64,000 bases of DNA from Streptomyces sp. NBC_00178. GTDB taxonomy: Bacteria > Actinomycetota > Actinomycetes > Streptomycetales > Streptomycetaceae. The stretch lies in NCBI RefSeq assembly GCF_036206005.1, contig NZ_CP108143.1, positions 3,610,001-3,674,000 on the forward strand. Reading direction: 5' to 3'. A program made the position numbers and the translations under genes. The notes under the pieces were generated by a model. That model had not been told where the DNA came from. It saw only the letters and a list, made by a program, of their open reading frames with translations, and did no database searches. Shown piece after piece: positions 51,326 to 59,505 of the stretch (position 1 is the stretch's first letter; each line of letters starts with the position of its first letter).

Positions 51326-52729
51326 TCAGGCCCAGGTGATCAGACGCTTCGGCTGCTCCAGGATGGCCGCGACGTCCGCGAGCACCTTGGAACCGAGCTC
51401 GCCGTCGACCAGACGGTGGTCGAACGACAGCGCCAGCGTGGTCACCTGACGCGGCTTCACCTTGCCCTTGTGCACCCAGGGCTGGAGCTTGATCGCGCCC
51501 ACCGCGAGGATCGCGGACTCGCCGGGGTTCAGGATCGGCGTACCCGTGTCGACGCCGAAGACGCCCACATTGGTGATCGTCACGGTGCCGCCCGCCATGG
51601 CCGCGGGGGCCGTCTTCCCCTCGCGCGCCGTGGTGACCAGCTCGCCCAGCGCCCCGGCGAGCTCGGGCAGCGCCATGGCGTGCGCGTCCTTGATATTCGG
51701 CACGATCAGGCCGCGCGGGGTGGCGGCCGCGATGCCCAGGTTCACGTAGTGCTTCTGCACGATCTCCTGGTTGGCCTCGTCCCAGGCGGCGTTGACCCCG
51801 GGGTTGCGCCTGATCGCGACCAGCAGGGCCTTGGCGATGATCAGGAGCGGATTGACCCGCACCCCCGCCATGTCCTTGTCCTCCTTGAGCTCCGCCACCA
51901 GCTTCATCGTGCGCGTGACGTCGAGCGTCACGAACTCGGTGACGTGCGGCGCGGTGAAGGCACTGCCGACCATGGCCTGCGCGATGGCCTTGCGCACCCC
52001 CTTGACCGGGATACGGGTCTCACGGCCGGCCGCGTCCGCGGGCACGGCGACCGGTGCGGGGGCGACGGGCGCCGCCACCGGCTGCGCGGGGACCTCGGCG
52101 GGGGCCGGGGCGGCCGCCGCGTGGACGTCCTCGCGGGTGATGATCCCGCCCTCGCCGGTCGGGGTGACCGTGGCCAGGTCGATGCCCAGGTCCTTCGCCA
52201 GCTTGCGCACGGGCGGCTTGGCGAGCGGACGGGTCTCCGGAACAGCCGCGGCGCGGCCGTTCATCTCGGCCTGGACCGCGGCGGCGGCCGGACCCGGGAC
52301 CTCGACGCCCTTGCGGGCGCGGCGCTTGGTGGAGGACTCGGCCACGCCGTAGCCGACCAGCACCGGCTGCCGCCCCTTGGGGGCTTCCGGCTCGGCTTCC
52401 GGCTGTGCCGGGGTCACGGGCTGCTGGACGGTCTCCGCGGGGGCCGGGGCGTCACCGCTGCCGGGCGCCACGTCCACCGCGATGATCACCTGGCCGACGT
52501 CCACGGTCGTGCCCTCGGGGAAGCGGAGCTCGTGCACCACCCCGTCGAAGGGGATCGGCAGCTCCACCGCCGCCTTGGCGGTCTCCACCTCGCACACGAC
52601 CTGGCCGTCGGAGACGGTGTCGCCGGGCTGGACGAACCACTTGAGGATCTCGGCCTCGGTGAGGCCCTCTCCCACGTCCGGCATCTTGAACTCGCGGAAA
52701 CGAGCAGACGTATCGGTCATCGTCGTCAC
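51326..52729 (-). CDS. bkdC: Branched-chain keto acid dehydrogenase E2
   Basis: The 467-residue dihydrolipoamide acyltransferase has one lipoyl domain (about 10-85, with the lipoylated Lys in EVETAKAAVEL), a peripheral-subunit-binding domain (about 170-205, VRKLAKDLGIDLATVTPTGE) and a catalytic domain (about 240-467) ending in LSFDHRLVDGELG, whose His and Asp are catalytic. Linkers are Ala/Pro-rich. It transfers branched acyl groups to CoA, giving primers for iso/anteiso fatty acids and polyketides. Start is GTG at 52,729 after GAGAGGG. It is the last gene of bkdABC and lies 11 bases after bkdB. Confidence 0.95.
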   Translation of the reverse strand: MTTMTDTSARFREFKMPDVGEGLTEAEILKWFVQPGDTVSDGQVVCEVETAKAAVELPIPFDGVVHELRFPEGTTVDVGQVIIAVDVAPGSGDAPAPAETVQQPVTPAQPEAEPEAPKGRQPVLVGYGVAESSTKRRARKGVEVPGPAAAAVQAEMNGRAAAVPETRPLAKPPVRKLAKDLGIDLATVTPTGEGGIITREDVHAAAAPAPAEVPAQPVAAPVAPAPVAVPADAAGRETRIPVKGVRKAIAQAMVGSAFTAPHVTEFVTLDVTRTMKLVAELKEDKDMAGVRVNPLLIIAKALLVAIRRNPGVNAAWDEANQEIVQKHYVNLGIAAATPRGLIVPNIKDAHAMALPELAGALGELVTTAREGKTAPAAMAGGTVTITNVGVFGVDTGTPILNPGESAILAVGAIKLQPWVHKGKVKPRQVTTLALSFDHRLVDGELGSKVLADVAAILEQPKRLITWA

Positions 52730-52740
52730 GATCCCTCTCC

Positions 52741-53721
52741 TCAGTACGCCAGCGAGCGGTCGACGGCGTCGAGCACCCGGTCGAGACCCGGCAGGTACTC
52801 GTCCTCGAGCCTGGCCGGCGGGTAGGGGGCGTGGTAGCCGCCGACCCTCAGCACCGGTGCCTCGAGGTGGTAGAAGCAGCGCTCCGTGATCCGGGCGGCG
52901 ATCTCGGCGCCCGATCCGTAGAACACCGGCGCCTCGTGGACCACGACCAGGCGGCCCGTCTTCTCGACCGACGTCTGCACGGCGTCGAAGTCGATCGGGG
53001 ACATCGACCGCAGGTCGAGCACCTCGACGGACTTGCCCTCCTCCTGCGCCGCGGCGGCGGCCTCCAGGCAGACCTTCACCATCGGGCCGTACGCGGCGAG
53101 CGTGAGGTCGGAGCCCGCACGTGCCACGACGGCCTTGTGCAGAGGGAGGGGGATGGACTCGGTGTCGAGGTCGCCCTTGTCCCAGTACCGCCGCTTGGGC
53201 TCGAAGAAGATGATCGGGTCGTCGCTCTGGACGGCCTGCTGCATCATCCAGTAGGCGTCGCTCGCGTTGGACGGCGAGACGACCTTCAGGCCCGCCACGT
53301 GTGCGAACAACGCCTCGGGGGACTCGCTGTGGTGCTCGACGGCACCGATGCCCCCGCCGTACGGGATGCGGATGACGACCGGCATCTTGATCTTGCCGAG
53401 CGCGCGGGCGTGCATCTTGGCGAGCTGCGTGACGATCTGGTCGTACGCGGGGAAGACGAAGCCGTCGAACTGGATCTCCACGATCGGCCGGTAGCCGCGC
53501 AGGGCCAGGCCGATCGCCGTGCCCACGATGCCGGACTCGGCGAGCGGGGTGTCGATGACACGGTCCTCGCCGAAGTCCTTCTGGAGCCCGTCCGTGATGC
53601 GGAAGACCCCGCCGAGCTTGCCGACGTCCTCACCCATGATGAGGACCTTGGGGTCGGTCTCGAGAGCCTTGCGGAGCGACTCGTTGAGCGCCTTCGCGAT
53701 GGACAACTTCTGGGCTGCCAT
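52741..53721 (-). CDS. bkdB: Branched-chain keto acid dehydrogenase E1 beta
   Basis: The 326-residue transketolase-fold subunit contains the GEDVGKLGGVFRITDGL and DTPLAESGIVGTAIGLALRG motifs typical of E1 beta subunits, and a C-terminal domain ending near GGYHAPYPPARLEDEYLPGL. With the alpha subunit it decarboxylates branched-chain 2-oxo acids using thiamine diphosphate. The ATG at 53,721 is two bases after the bkdA stop, and the GAGGAGGG ribosome binding site sits inside the end of bkdA, so the genes are coupled. Confidence 0.95.
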   Translation of the reverse strand: MAAQKLSIAKALNESLRKALETDPKVLIMGEDVGKLGGVFRITDGLQKDFGEDRVIDTPLAESGIVGTAIGLALRGYRPIVEIQFDGFVFPAYDQIVTQLAKMHARALGKIKMPVVIRIPYGGGIGAVEHHSESPEALFAHVAGLKVVSPSNASDAYWMMQQAVQSDDPIIFFEPKRRYWDKGDLDTESIPLPLHKAVVARAGSDLTLAAYGPMVKVCLEAAAAAQEEGKSVEVLDLRSMSPIDFDAVQTSVEKTGRLVVVHEAPVFYGSGAEIAARITERCFYHLEAPVLRVGGYHAPYPPARLEDEYLPGLDRVLDAVDRSLAY

Positions 53722-53723
53722 GA

Positions 53724-54872
53724 CTAGTTGCCCTCCTCGGCGAACGATGCCTGGTAGGCGGCGAACTGGGCGCGCTCCTCGTCGACGAGCGGGTTGCCGT
53801 CGGCGTAGGTGTGGTCGAAGATCGCCATCCGGTCGGGGTCGGGCATGGCCCGCACCGCCTCACGCACCCGCTTGCCGAGGGTCTCGCTCTCCTCCTCCAG
53901 CGCGGCGAAGAACGCCGCGTCGGCGAGGTCCTGCTTCTCCAGGTACGTACGCAGCCGCAGGATCGGGTCCTTGGCCTCCCACGCGGCCCGCTCCTCGTCC
54001 GCCCGGTACTTGGTCGGGTCGTCGGAGGTGGTGTGGGCGCCCATGCGGTAGGTGAACGCCTCGACGAGGGTGGGCCCCTCGCCCCGGCGGGCGCGCTCCA
54101 GGGCCGACCTGGTGACGGCCAGGCACGCCAGTACGTCGTTGCCGTCGACCCGGACACCGGGGAAGCCGAAGCCCTGTGCGCGCTGGTACAGCGGCACGCG
54201 CATCTGCTTCTCGGTCGGCTCGGAGATCGCCCACTGGTTGTTCTGGCAGAAGAACACGACGGGGGCGTTGTAGACGGCGGAGAAGGTGAAGGCCTCCGCG
54301 ACGTCGCCCTGGCTGGAGGCACCGTCACCGAAGTACGCGACCACGGCCGAGTCCGCACCGTCCTTGGCGACGCCCATGGCGTAGCCGGTGGCGTGCAGCG
54401 TCTGCGAGCCGATGACGATCGTGTACAGGTGGAAGTTGTTGGTGGTCGGGTCCCAGCCGCCGTGGTTCACCCCGCGGAACATCCCGAGCAGGTTCGTCGG
54501 GTCGACACCCCGGCACCACGCGACACCGTGTTCCCGGTAGGTCGGGAAGACGTAGTCGTCGTCGCGCAGGGCGCGGCCCGAGCCGATCTGTGCGGCTTCC
54601 TGGCCGAGCAGCGAGGCCCACAGGCCCAGCTCGCCCTGACGCTGCAGCGCGGTGGCCTCGGCGTCGAAGCGCCGGGTCAGGACCATGTCCCGGTACAGGC
54701 CGCGGAGCTCGTCCGGGCTCAGGTCGATCTCGAAGTCCGGGTGCTCGACGCGCTCACCCTCCGGCGTCAGCAGCTGAACCAGCTGGGGCTCGGAAGTCTG
54801 TGGCGTCTTCGCGGCGCTGGTCCGCTTGCTGCTGCGTCGCGGTTTGCGCGCGGCAGTGCTCTCCACGGTCAC
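53724..54872 (-). CDS. bkdA: Branched-chain keto acid dehydrogenase E1 alpha
   Basis: The 382-residue thiamine-diphosphate enzyme subunit has the cofactor motif GDGASSQGD followed by CQNNQWAIS (the GDG-NN pattern) at about 185-225 and the phosphorylation-loop-like YRMGAHTTSDDPTKYR. The N-terminal 35 residues are basic and Ser/Lys-rich (ARKPRRSSKRTSAA), longer than in many homologues. GTG at 54,872 has GGAGGAG nine bases ahead. It is first in the operon. From memory this corresponds to the second bkd cluster of S. coelicolor (SCO3815-3817). A large dyad lies upstream in the region shared with the response regulator. Confidence 0.95.
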   Translation of the reverse strand: MTVESTAARKPRRSSKRTSAAKTPQTSEPQLVQLLTPEGERVEHPDFEIDLSPDELRGLYRDMVLTRRFDAEATALQRQGELGLWASLLGQEAAQIGSGRALRDDDYVFPTYREHGVAWCRGVDPTNLLGMFRGVNHGGWDPTTNNFHLYTIVIGSQTLHATGYAMGVAKDGADSAVVAYFGDGASSQGDVAEAFTFSAVYNAPVVFFCQNNQWAISEPTEKQMRVPLYQRAQGFGFPGVRVDGNDVLACLAVTRSALERARRGEGPTLVEAFTYRMGAHTTSDDPTKYRADEERAAWEAKDPILRLRTYLEKQDLADAAFFAALEEESETLGKRVREAVRAMPDPDRMAIFDHTYADGNPLVDEERAQFAAYQASFAEEGN

Positions 54873-55050
54873 GTGCGTGCTCCTCCGTCGGTCCGGCCCC
54901 CGGGATGGCCGGGGAACCAGTGCGGCTCGCCTGTGTCCGGACCCGTGCACGGGGTGGGTGCCGCTGGCCGGGAACAGGCGTGACAGGTGCCCCGGCGAGC
55001 GTCCTGTCATAAGCACGTTACCCAGTGCACCGCACAACTGCGAAACACCT

Positions 55051-55116
55051 TGTGACCTGCGATTTTGCTTGGATTTCCAAGTAAATCGCAAAAACCGCGA
55101 AGTCTTGCTGGTCACA
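55051..55116. promoter_or_regulatory. Nested dyad in the bkdA/response-regulator divergent region
   Basis: The inner dyad pairs TGCGATTT (55,058-55,065) with AAATCGCA (55,083-55,090) and CTTGGA (55,068-55,073) with TCCAAG (55,076-55,081). An outer repeat pairs TGTGACC (55,051-55,057) with GGTCACA (55,110-55,116). The region is much more AT-rich than its surroundings. It is probably an operator and promoter; Lrp/AsnC-type BkdR regulators control bkd genes in streptomycetes. The remaining parts of the 329-base gap (54,873-55,201) show no gene. Confidence 0.65.
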
Positions 55117-55201
55117 GCACTGGAAACAGCCTGGCAGGCGGCCGGAACAACGGCACGTTATCCCGCGCCGCTAGTGCCAGGGAAGGGCGGACGAGAAAGG
55201 A

Positions 55202-55879
55202 GTGTGTGAGACTTCGAATGTGCGCGAAGAAGGAAAAATCACGGTATTCCTGCTCGATGATCACGAAGTGGTGAGGCGCGGCGTCCACGAGCTGCTTTCC
55301 GCCGAGGGGGACATCGAAGTCGTCGGCGAGGCCGGCACGGCGGCGGACGCACTCGCCCGGATCCCGGCGACCCGCCCCGACGTGGCGGTCCTCGACGTAC
55401 GGCTGCCCGACGGCAGCGGTGTGGAGGTCTGCCGCGAGGTCCGCTCGGCGGACGACCGCATCAAGTGCCTCATGCTCACCTCGTACGCCGACGACGAGGC
55501 GCTCTTCGACGCGATCATGGCGGGGGCCTCGGGGTACGTCCTGAAGGCGATCCGCGGCAACGAGCTGCTCAGCGCCGTCCGGGACGTGGCCGCGGGGAAA
55601 TCCCTGCTCGACCCCGTCGCCACCGCCCGCGTGCTGGAGCGGCTGCGCGAGGGGAAGAACGGCAAGGGGGACGACCGGCTCGCCGGTCTGACCGAGCAGG
55701 AGCGCAAGATCCTCGACCTGATCGGCGAGGGCCTGACGAACCGCGTGATCGGCGAGCGGCTGCACCTCGCCGAGAAGACCATCAAGAACTACGTCTCCAG
55801 CCTGCTCGCCAAACTGGGGATGGAGCGGCGGTCGCAGGCGGCGGCCTACGTGGCGAGGCTCCAGGCCGAGAGGCGCTGA
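55202..55879 (+). CDS. LuxR-family response regulator (orphan)
   Basis: The product is a response regulator of about 220 residues with a receiver domain (about 12-130) and LuxR/FixJ-type HTH (about 160-222). Receiver acidic residues are FLLDDHE, the phosphoacceptor Asp is in [11 protein letters not shown], and the conserved Lys is in GYVLKAIRG. The HTH reads [20 protein letters not shown] then [19 protein letters not shown]. No sensor kinase is adjacent. The start is uncertain: GTG at 55,202 touches AAAGG, while GTG at 55,220 is too far from it. It diverges from bkdA. Confidence 0.92.
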   Translation: MCETSNVREEGKITVFLLDDHEVVRRGVHELLSAEGDIEVVGEAGTAADALARIPATRPDVAVLDVRLPDGSGVEVCREVRSADDRIKCLMLTSYADDEALFDAIMAGASGYVLKAIRGNELLSAVRDVAAGKSLLDPVATARVLERLREGKNGKGDDRLAGLTEQERKILDLIGEGLTNRVIGERLHLAEKTIKNYVSSLLAKLGMERRSQAAAYVARLQAERR

Positions 55880-55966
55880 GCGCCGGCGCGACCGGGACCT
55901 TCGTCCCCTGCCGCGGGGGCCCCGGACCCTTACCCCGCGGCGGCGGCGTGGCGGAGAGTGGAGCGC

Positions 55967-56506
55967 ATGCTCTTCTCCAGCCCCCGTGCCGCCGGGCCCG
56001 TCGCCCGGCCGGCCTCCGCCACCGGTTCCGCTTCCGGTCCGGTCCGCGGCCCCTCCGGTCCGCCCGGCCGCGAGCGCGGCCCCGCCCCCGTGTCCGGCTT
56101 CACGCACGGCAGGTCCCGTGCCATCGAGCTGCTGGCCAGTGTGTGCCACGGCCGCATCGCCATGAGCATGCGCGCCCTGCCGTTCCTGGCCGTGGCCCGG
56201 CACCTGGTGGTCGAAGGACGCGTCGTCCTGCGGATGCACAGGGGGCTCGGCTTCCACGAGTCGTGCGACGGCAGCGTCGTGGCCTACGGGGCGGACAACC
56301 TCGACGCCTCGGCGTCCGGTGCGGACGGCCGGTGGTCGGTGCAGTTCACCGGGCCCGCGGAGATCGTCCACCCCGCCTTCGACCAGCGTGAACTCTTCGG
56401 TTCCGGCCCGTCGGAGGTCAACGGCGAGCGCTTCGATCCGGTGTACCTCCGTATCGATCCGCAGCTCGCACGGATGCACACTCTGAGCTACAGCGCAAGT
56501 CCGTAA
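55967..56506 (+). CDS. PNPOx-like flavin-binding protein
   Basis: The 179-residue protein contains a split-barrel domain of the pyridoxamine-phosphate-oxidase superfamily, with GRIAMSMRALPFLAVARHLV, VVEGRVVLRMHRGLGFHES and a C-terminal YLRIDPQLARMHTLSYSAS. Typical members bind FMN or F420. The N-terminal 55 residues are Gly/Pro/Arg-rich and probably disordered. ATG at 55,967 with GGAGAGTGGAG upstream; a GTG at 55,958 would add three residues. It lies between the response regulator and a phosphotransferase. The substrate is unknown. Confidence 0.8.
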   Translation: MLFSSPRAAGPVARPASATGSASGPVRGPSGPPGRERGPAPVSGFTHGRSRAIELLASVCHGRIAMSMRALPFLAVARHLVVEGRVVLRMHRGLGFHESCDGSVVAYGADNLDASASGADGRWSVQFTGPAEIVHPAFDQRELFGSGPSEVNGERFDPVYLRIDPQLARMHTLSYSASP

Positions 56507-56531
56507 ATCCAGCCACGCAGCGTCACCTAAC

Positions 56532-57587
56532 ATGTGGCGAGTGCTGCGCTCATCTGTGACCCTTCCACCTGTTCCTCCGGTCGGCGAGGTGCTGCGCCGC
56601 TACCCCGCCGCCGGTGAGCCCCTCGCCTGCGAACCCCTGACCAAGGGCCTGCTCAACCACGGTTACCGCGTGTCCACCACCCGGGGTTCGTACTTCCTCA
56701 AGCACCACCTGGACAAGCACCACCTCGACGACGCCAGCGGTGACCACGACACGATCGTGAGACAGCACCGGGCGACACAGCAGTTGCACTCGCTCGGTGT
56801 GCCCGTCGCGCCGCCCCTGGCGGACACGCACGGTGACACCGTGACCGTCATCGACGGGCAGCGGTACGCCCTGCACCACTGGGTGGACGGCCTCCACCGG
56901 GACGGCGCCCAGTTGACGACCGCCCAGTCGCGGCGGCTCGGAGCACTGCTCGGCGCCGTGCACAACGGCCTCGAACAGGTCATGGGCGACGACCGGCCGC
57001 CTTCCGTGCGGGGACAGAGCCCCCATCCCGCCGACACGTTCGCGCTGATCGACGAGCTGCTGACGGCCGCCGGGGGCCTCGGCCCCCGGGACGCCTTCGA
57101 CGAACTCGCCGTGCACCGGCTCGTCGAACGCCGTGCCCTGCTGGAACAGCACGCGCACCGCAGGCCGCCCACGCCCGGGGGTTCCGCGCGGGGCTGGGTG
57201 CACGGTGACTTCCACCCGCTGAACCTGCTCTACCGGGGCGCCGACCCCGTCGCGATCGTGGACTGGGACCGGCTCGGCGTGCAGCCGCGTGCGGAGGAGG
57301 CGGTGCGGGCGGCCGCCATCTTCTTCGTACGGCCCGACGGGGAGCTCGAGCTGGAGAAGGTGCGGGCGTACGCGCGCGCCTACCGGCGGGCGGCCGGTGC
57401 CGGAGCCGCCGAGATGACGGCCGCGGTGCACAGGGTCTGGTGGGAACGGCTCAACGACTTCTGGATACTGCGCTGGCGCTACAGCCTGCACGACCGCAGG
57501 GCCGACCCGCAGTTCCCTGCGGTGTCGGCCCTGGCGGTGTGGTGGACGCGCGAGTACGAGGCGGTCGGCGAGGCCTTCACCGGGTGA
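56532..57587 (+). CDS. Aminoglycoside phosphotransferase-fold protein
   Basis: The 351-residue kinase-fold protein has the APH catalytic loop WVHGDFHPLNLLYRG and the metal-binding VDWDRLGVQPRAEE, with an N-lobe Lys in YFLKHHLD. A His/Asp-rich stretch, KHHLDKHHLDDASGDHD (about 57-73), appears to be an internal duplication of KHHLD that is unusual for the family. APH-fold enzymes phosphorylate small molecules (homoserine, choline, sugars or aminoglycosides); the role here is unknown. ATG at 56,532 lacks a Shine-Dalgarno sequence. It converges on the Ser/Thr kinase gene, with only 19 bases between. Confidence 0.86.
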   Translation: MWRVLRSSVTLPPVPPVGEVLRRYPAAGEPLACEPLTKGLLNHGYRVSTTRGSYFLKHHLDKHHLDDASGDHDTIVRQHRATQQLHSLGVPVAPPLADTHGDTVTVIDGQRYALHHWVDGLHRDGAQLTTAQSRRLGALLGAVHNGLEQVMGDDRPPSVRGQSPHPADTFALIDELLTAAGGLGPRDAFDELAVHRLVERRALLEQHAHRRPPTPGGSARGWVHGDFHPLNLLYRGADPVAIVDWDRLGVQPRAEEAVRAAAIFFVRPDGELELEKVRAYARAYRRAAGAGAAEMTAAVHRVWWERLNDFWILRWRYSLHDRRADPQFPAVSALAVWWTREYEAVGEAFTG

Positions 57588-57606
57588 GGCCCCGCCCCCG
57601 CGGCCG

Positions 57607-59211
57607 TCAGGTGCCGGCGGTGGTGCCCGTCGTCGTGCCCGCCGCGGCGCCCGCCGAGGTCCCCGCGGGGGTCCCGGCCGTGGCGCCGTCCGTGGTCCCG
57701 CCGTCGGGCTCTCCGGCGCTGCCCTCGTCGGTGCCGCCCTCGGTGGTGCCGCCGTCGTCACTGGTGCCGCCGTCCGTCGTGGCGCCACCGTCGGTCGTGC
57801 CCGGGGCGGACGACGAGGGCGTCTCGGTCGGCTTCCGGGTCGGCTCGGTCGGATCGTCCGACGGCTTGTACGTCGGCTCCCTGGTGGGCCACGTCTGACC
57901 GCTCGTGGAGTCCTGGGGCTCCTCGGACTCCTCCGTCTCCTCGTCCGTGGGATCGGGCGACTCCGGCGACTCGGTCGGGGAGACCGAGGTGGAGGGGCTG
58001 GACGGGGTCTTCTTGTTCTTGTCGTTGTCGTTCGCCGCGTTGACGGCGAAGGCGACGCCCGCACCGATCGCGATGAGCGCGAGCAGGACGAAGAGCCACA
58101 TCTTGTTGCGGCCGCCGCCGTTGTGGTGCCCGCCGGCGTACGCCCCGTCGTCCGGGTTCATGGGCGGCAGGATCGGGCCCTGCGAGGTCTCCCCGTGCAT
58201 CGGGTGACCCATCGCGGCGGTGCCGCCGCCGATGTTCATCGCCGTCGTACGGCCGCCTTCGTGCACGGTGACCGGACCCGTGTTCCACGTGCCGGTGTGC
58301 CCGCCCTGCACCTGCAGCATCTGCAGGCTGTACTGGACGAGGCCGCGCATCTCCTCGGCGCTCTGGAACCGGTCGTCCGGGTCCTTGGCCAGGGAGCGCA
58401 TGACGAGGCCGTCCAGCTCCGGCGGGACGGCTCCGGCTGCCTCGGAGGGCGGGAGCGGCATGTCCTGCACGTGCTGGTACACGACGGAGAGCGGCGTCTC
58501 ACCGGTGAACGGGGGCCGCAGGGCCAGGAGTTCGTAGAGCAGGCAGCCGGTCGCGTACAGGTCGGAGCGGTGGTCGACCGCCTTGCCGAGCGCCTGCTCG
58601 GGGGAGAGGTACTGCGGGGTGCCCATGACCATGCCGGTCTGCGTCATCGTCGACTGCGCTCCGTGCAGCGCGCGGGCGATGCCGAAGTCCATCACCTTGA
58701 CCGCGCCGGAGTGCGTGATGATCACGTTCGCCGGCTTGATGTCACGGTGCACGATGCCGTGCTGGTGCGAGTACGCCAGGGCCTCCAGCACACCGGAGAC
58801 GATGATCAGCGCCTGCTCGGGCGGCGGCGCCTCGGCCTCCAGCAGCAGGTCGCGGATGGTGTTGCCCTCGACCAGCTCCATCACGATGTAGGGCACGGTC
58901 GAGCCCCCCACGACGTCCTCGCCGGAGTCGTACACCGCCACGATCGCGTGGTGGTTCAGCCCCGCGACCGACTGTGCCTCGCGCGTGAAACGCGCCTTCG
59001 AGACGGGGTCCTCGGCGAGATCGGAGCGCAGCAGTTTCACCGCGACCGTCCTCCCCAGACGGACGTCCTCCGCGGCGTAGACCTCGGCCATGCCGCCGCG
59101 GCCGAGCCGGTGCGTCATGCGGTAGCGGCCGTCTCCGACCACACCGCCGACACCCCAGGAGTCGGTGCCATCCGAAACTCCGCCGCCGTTTGCTTCGGAT
59201 CCGGGTGCCAT
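57607..59211 (-). CDS. Membrane Ser/Thr protein kinase with Thr/Ser/Gly-rich tail
   Basis: The 534-residue eukaryotic-type kinase has a kinase domain at about 28-290: GRGGMAEVY (Gly loop), VAVKLL (Lys), HRDIKPANV (catalytic loop), DFGIAR and GTPQYLSPEQ. One membrane segment follows (about 370-390, MWLFVLLALIAIGAGVAFAV). The extracytoplasmic tail of about 145 residues is made of Thr, Ser, Pro, Glu and Gly with no PASTA domain, so it may be glycosylated or contact the wall. ATG at 59,211. It diverges from a PASTA-bearing paralogue; from memory the pair corresponds to SCO3820/SCO3821. Confidence 0.94.
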   Translation of the reverse strand: MAPGSEANGGGVSDGTDSWGVGGVVGDGRYRMTHRLGRGGMAEVYAAEDVRLGRTVAVKLLRSDLAEDPVSKARFTREAQSVAGLNHHAIVAVYDSGEDVVGGSTVPYIVMELVEGNTIRDLLLEAEAPPPEQALIIVSGVLEALAYSHQHGIVHRDIKPANVIITHSGAVKVMDFGIARALHGAQSTMTQTGMVMGTPQYLSPEQALGKAVDHRSDLYATGCLLYELLALRPPFTGETPLSVVYQHVQDMPLPPSEAAGAVPPELDGLVMRSLAKDPDDRFQSAEEMRGLVQYSLQMLQVQGGHTGTWNTGPVTVHEGGRTTAMNIGGGTAAMGHPMHGETSQGPILPPMNPDDGAYAGGHHNGGGRNKMWLFVLLALIAIGAGVAFAVNAANDNDKNKKTPSSPSTSVSPTESPESPDPTDEETEESEEPQDSTSGQTWPTREPTYKPSDDPTEPTRKPTETPSSSAPGTTDGGATTDGGTSDDGGTTEGGTDEGSAGEPDGGTTDGATAGTPAGTSAGAAAGTTTGTTAGT

Positions 59212-59505
59212 CAGTCCTCGCCGTCGTATCTGTCCGCGCGTCCGCGGGTTCTCACGGTGCCTTGCTGCATTGCCACGTCACGCTACAGCCTCCGTGGGGC
59301 CCGGCTCGTCTCGAGAGTGACGGGCCATCCAATCGGCTGGCGCGCCGCCTGCGCAAATTCCATGTTCATCGTGTAACGCTTCCGAGACGCTTCTTGTGCG
59401 TAGGGTCACGGAACGGGCACCCGGCTTGACGTGTCGTACCCCTCGGGCAGACTTGGCGCGTACGAGGGATCACGCGTCCGCCGGGCGCCGAGGGGGATGC
59501 AAGTC
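59212..59505. promoter_or_regulatory. Divergent promoter region of the two kinases
   Basis: These 294 bases between the kinase starts contain no gene. AT-richer tracts near 59,360-59,400 and 59,205-59,235 are plausible promoters for each side. No clear operator is seen. Confidence 0.5.
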
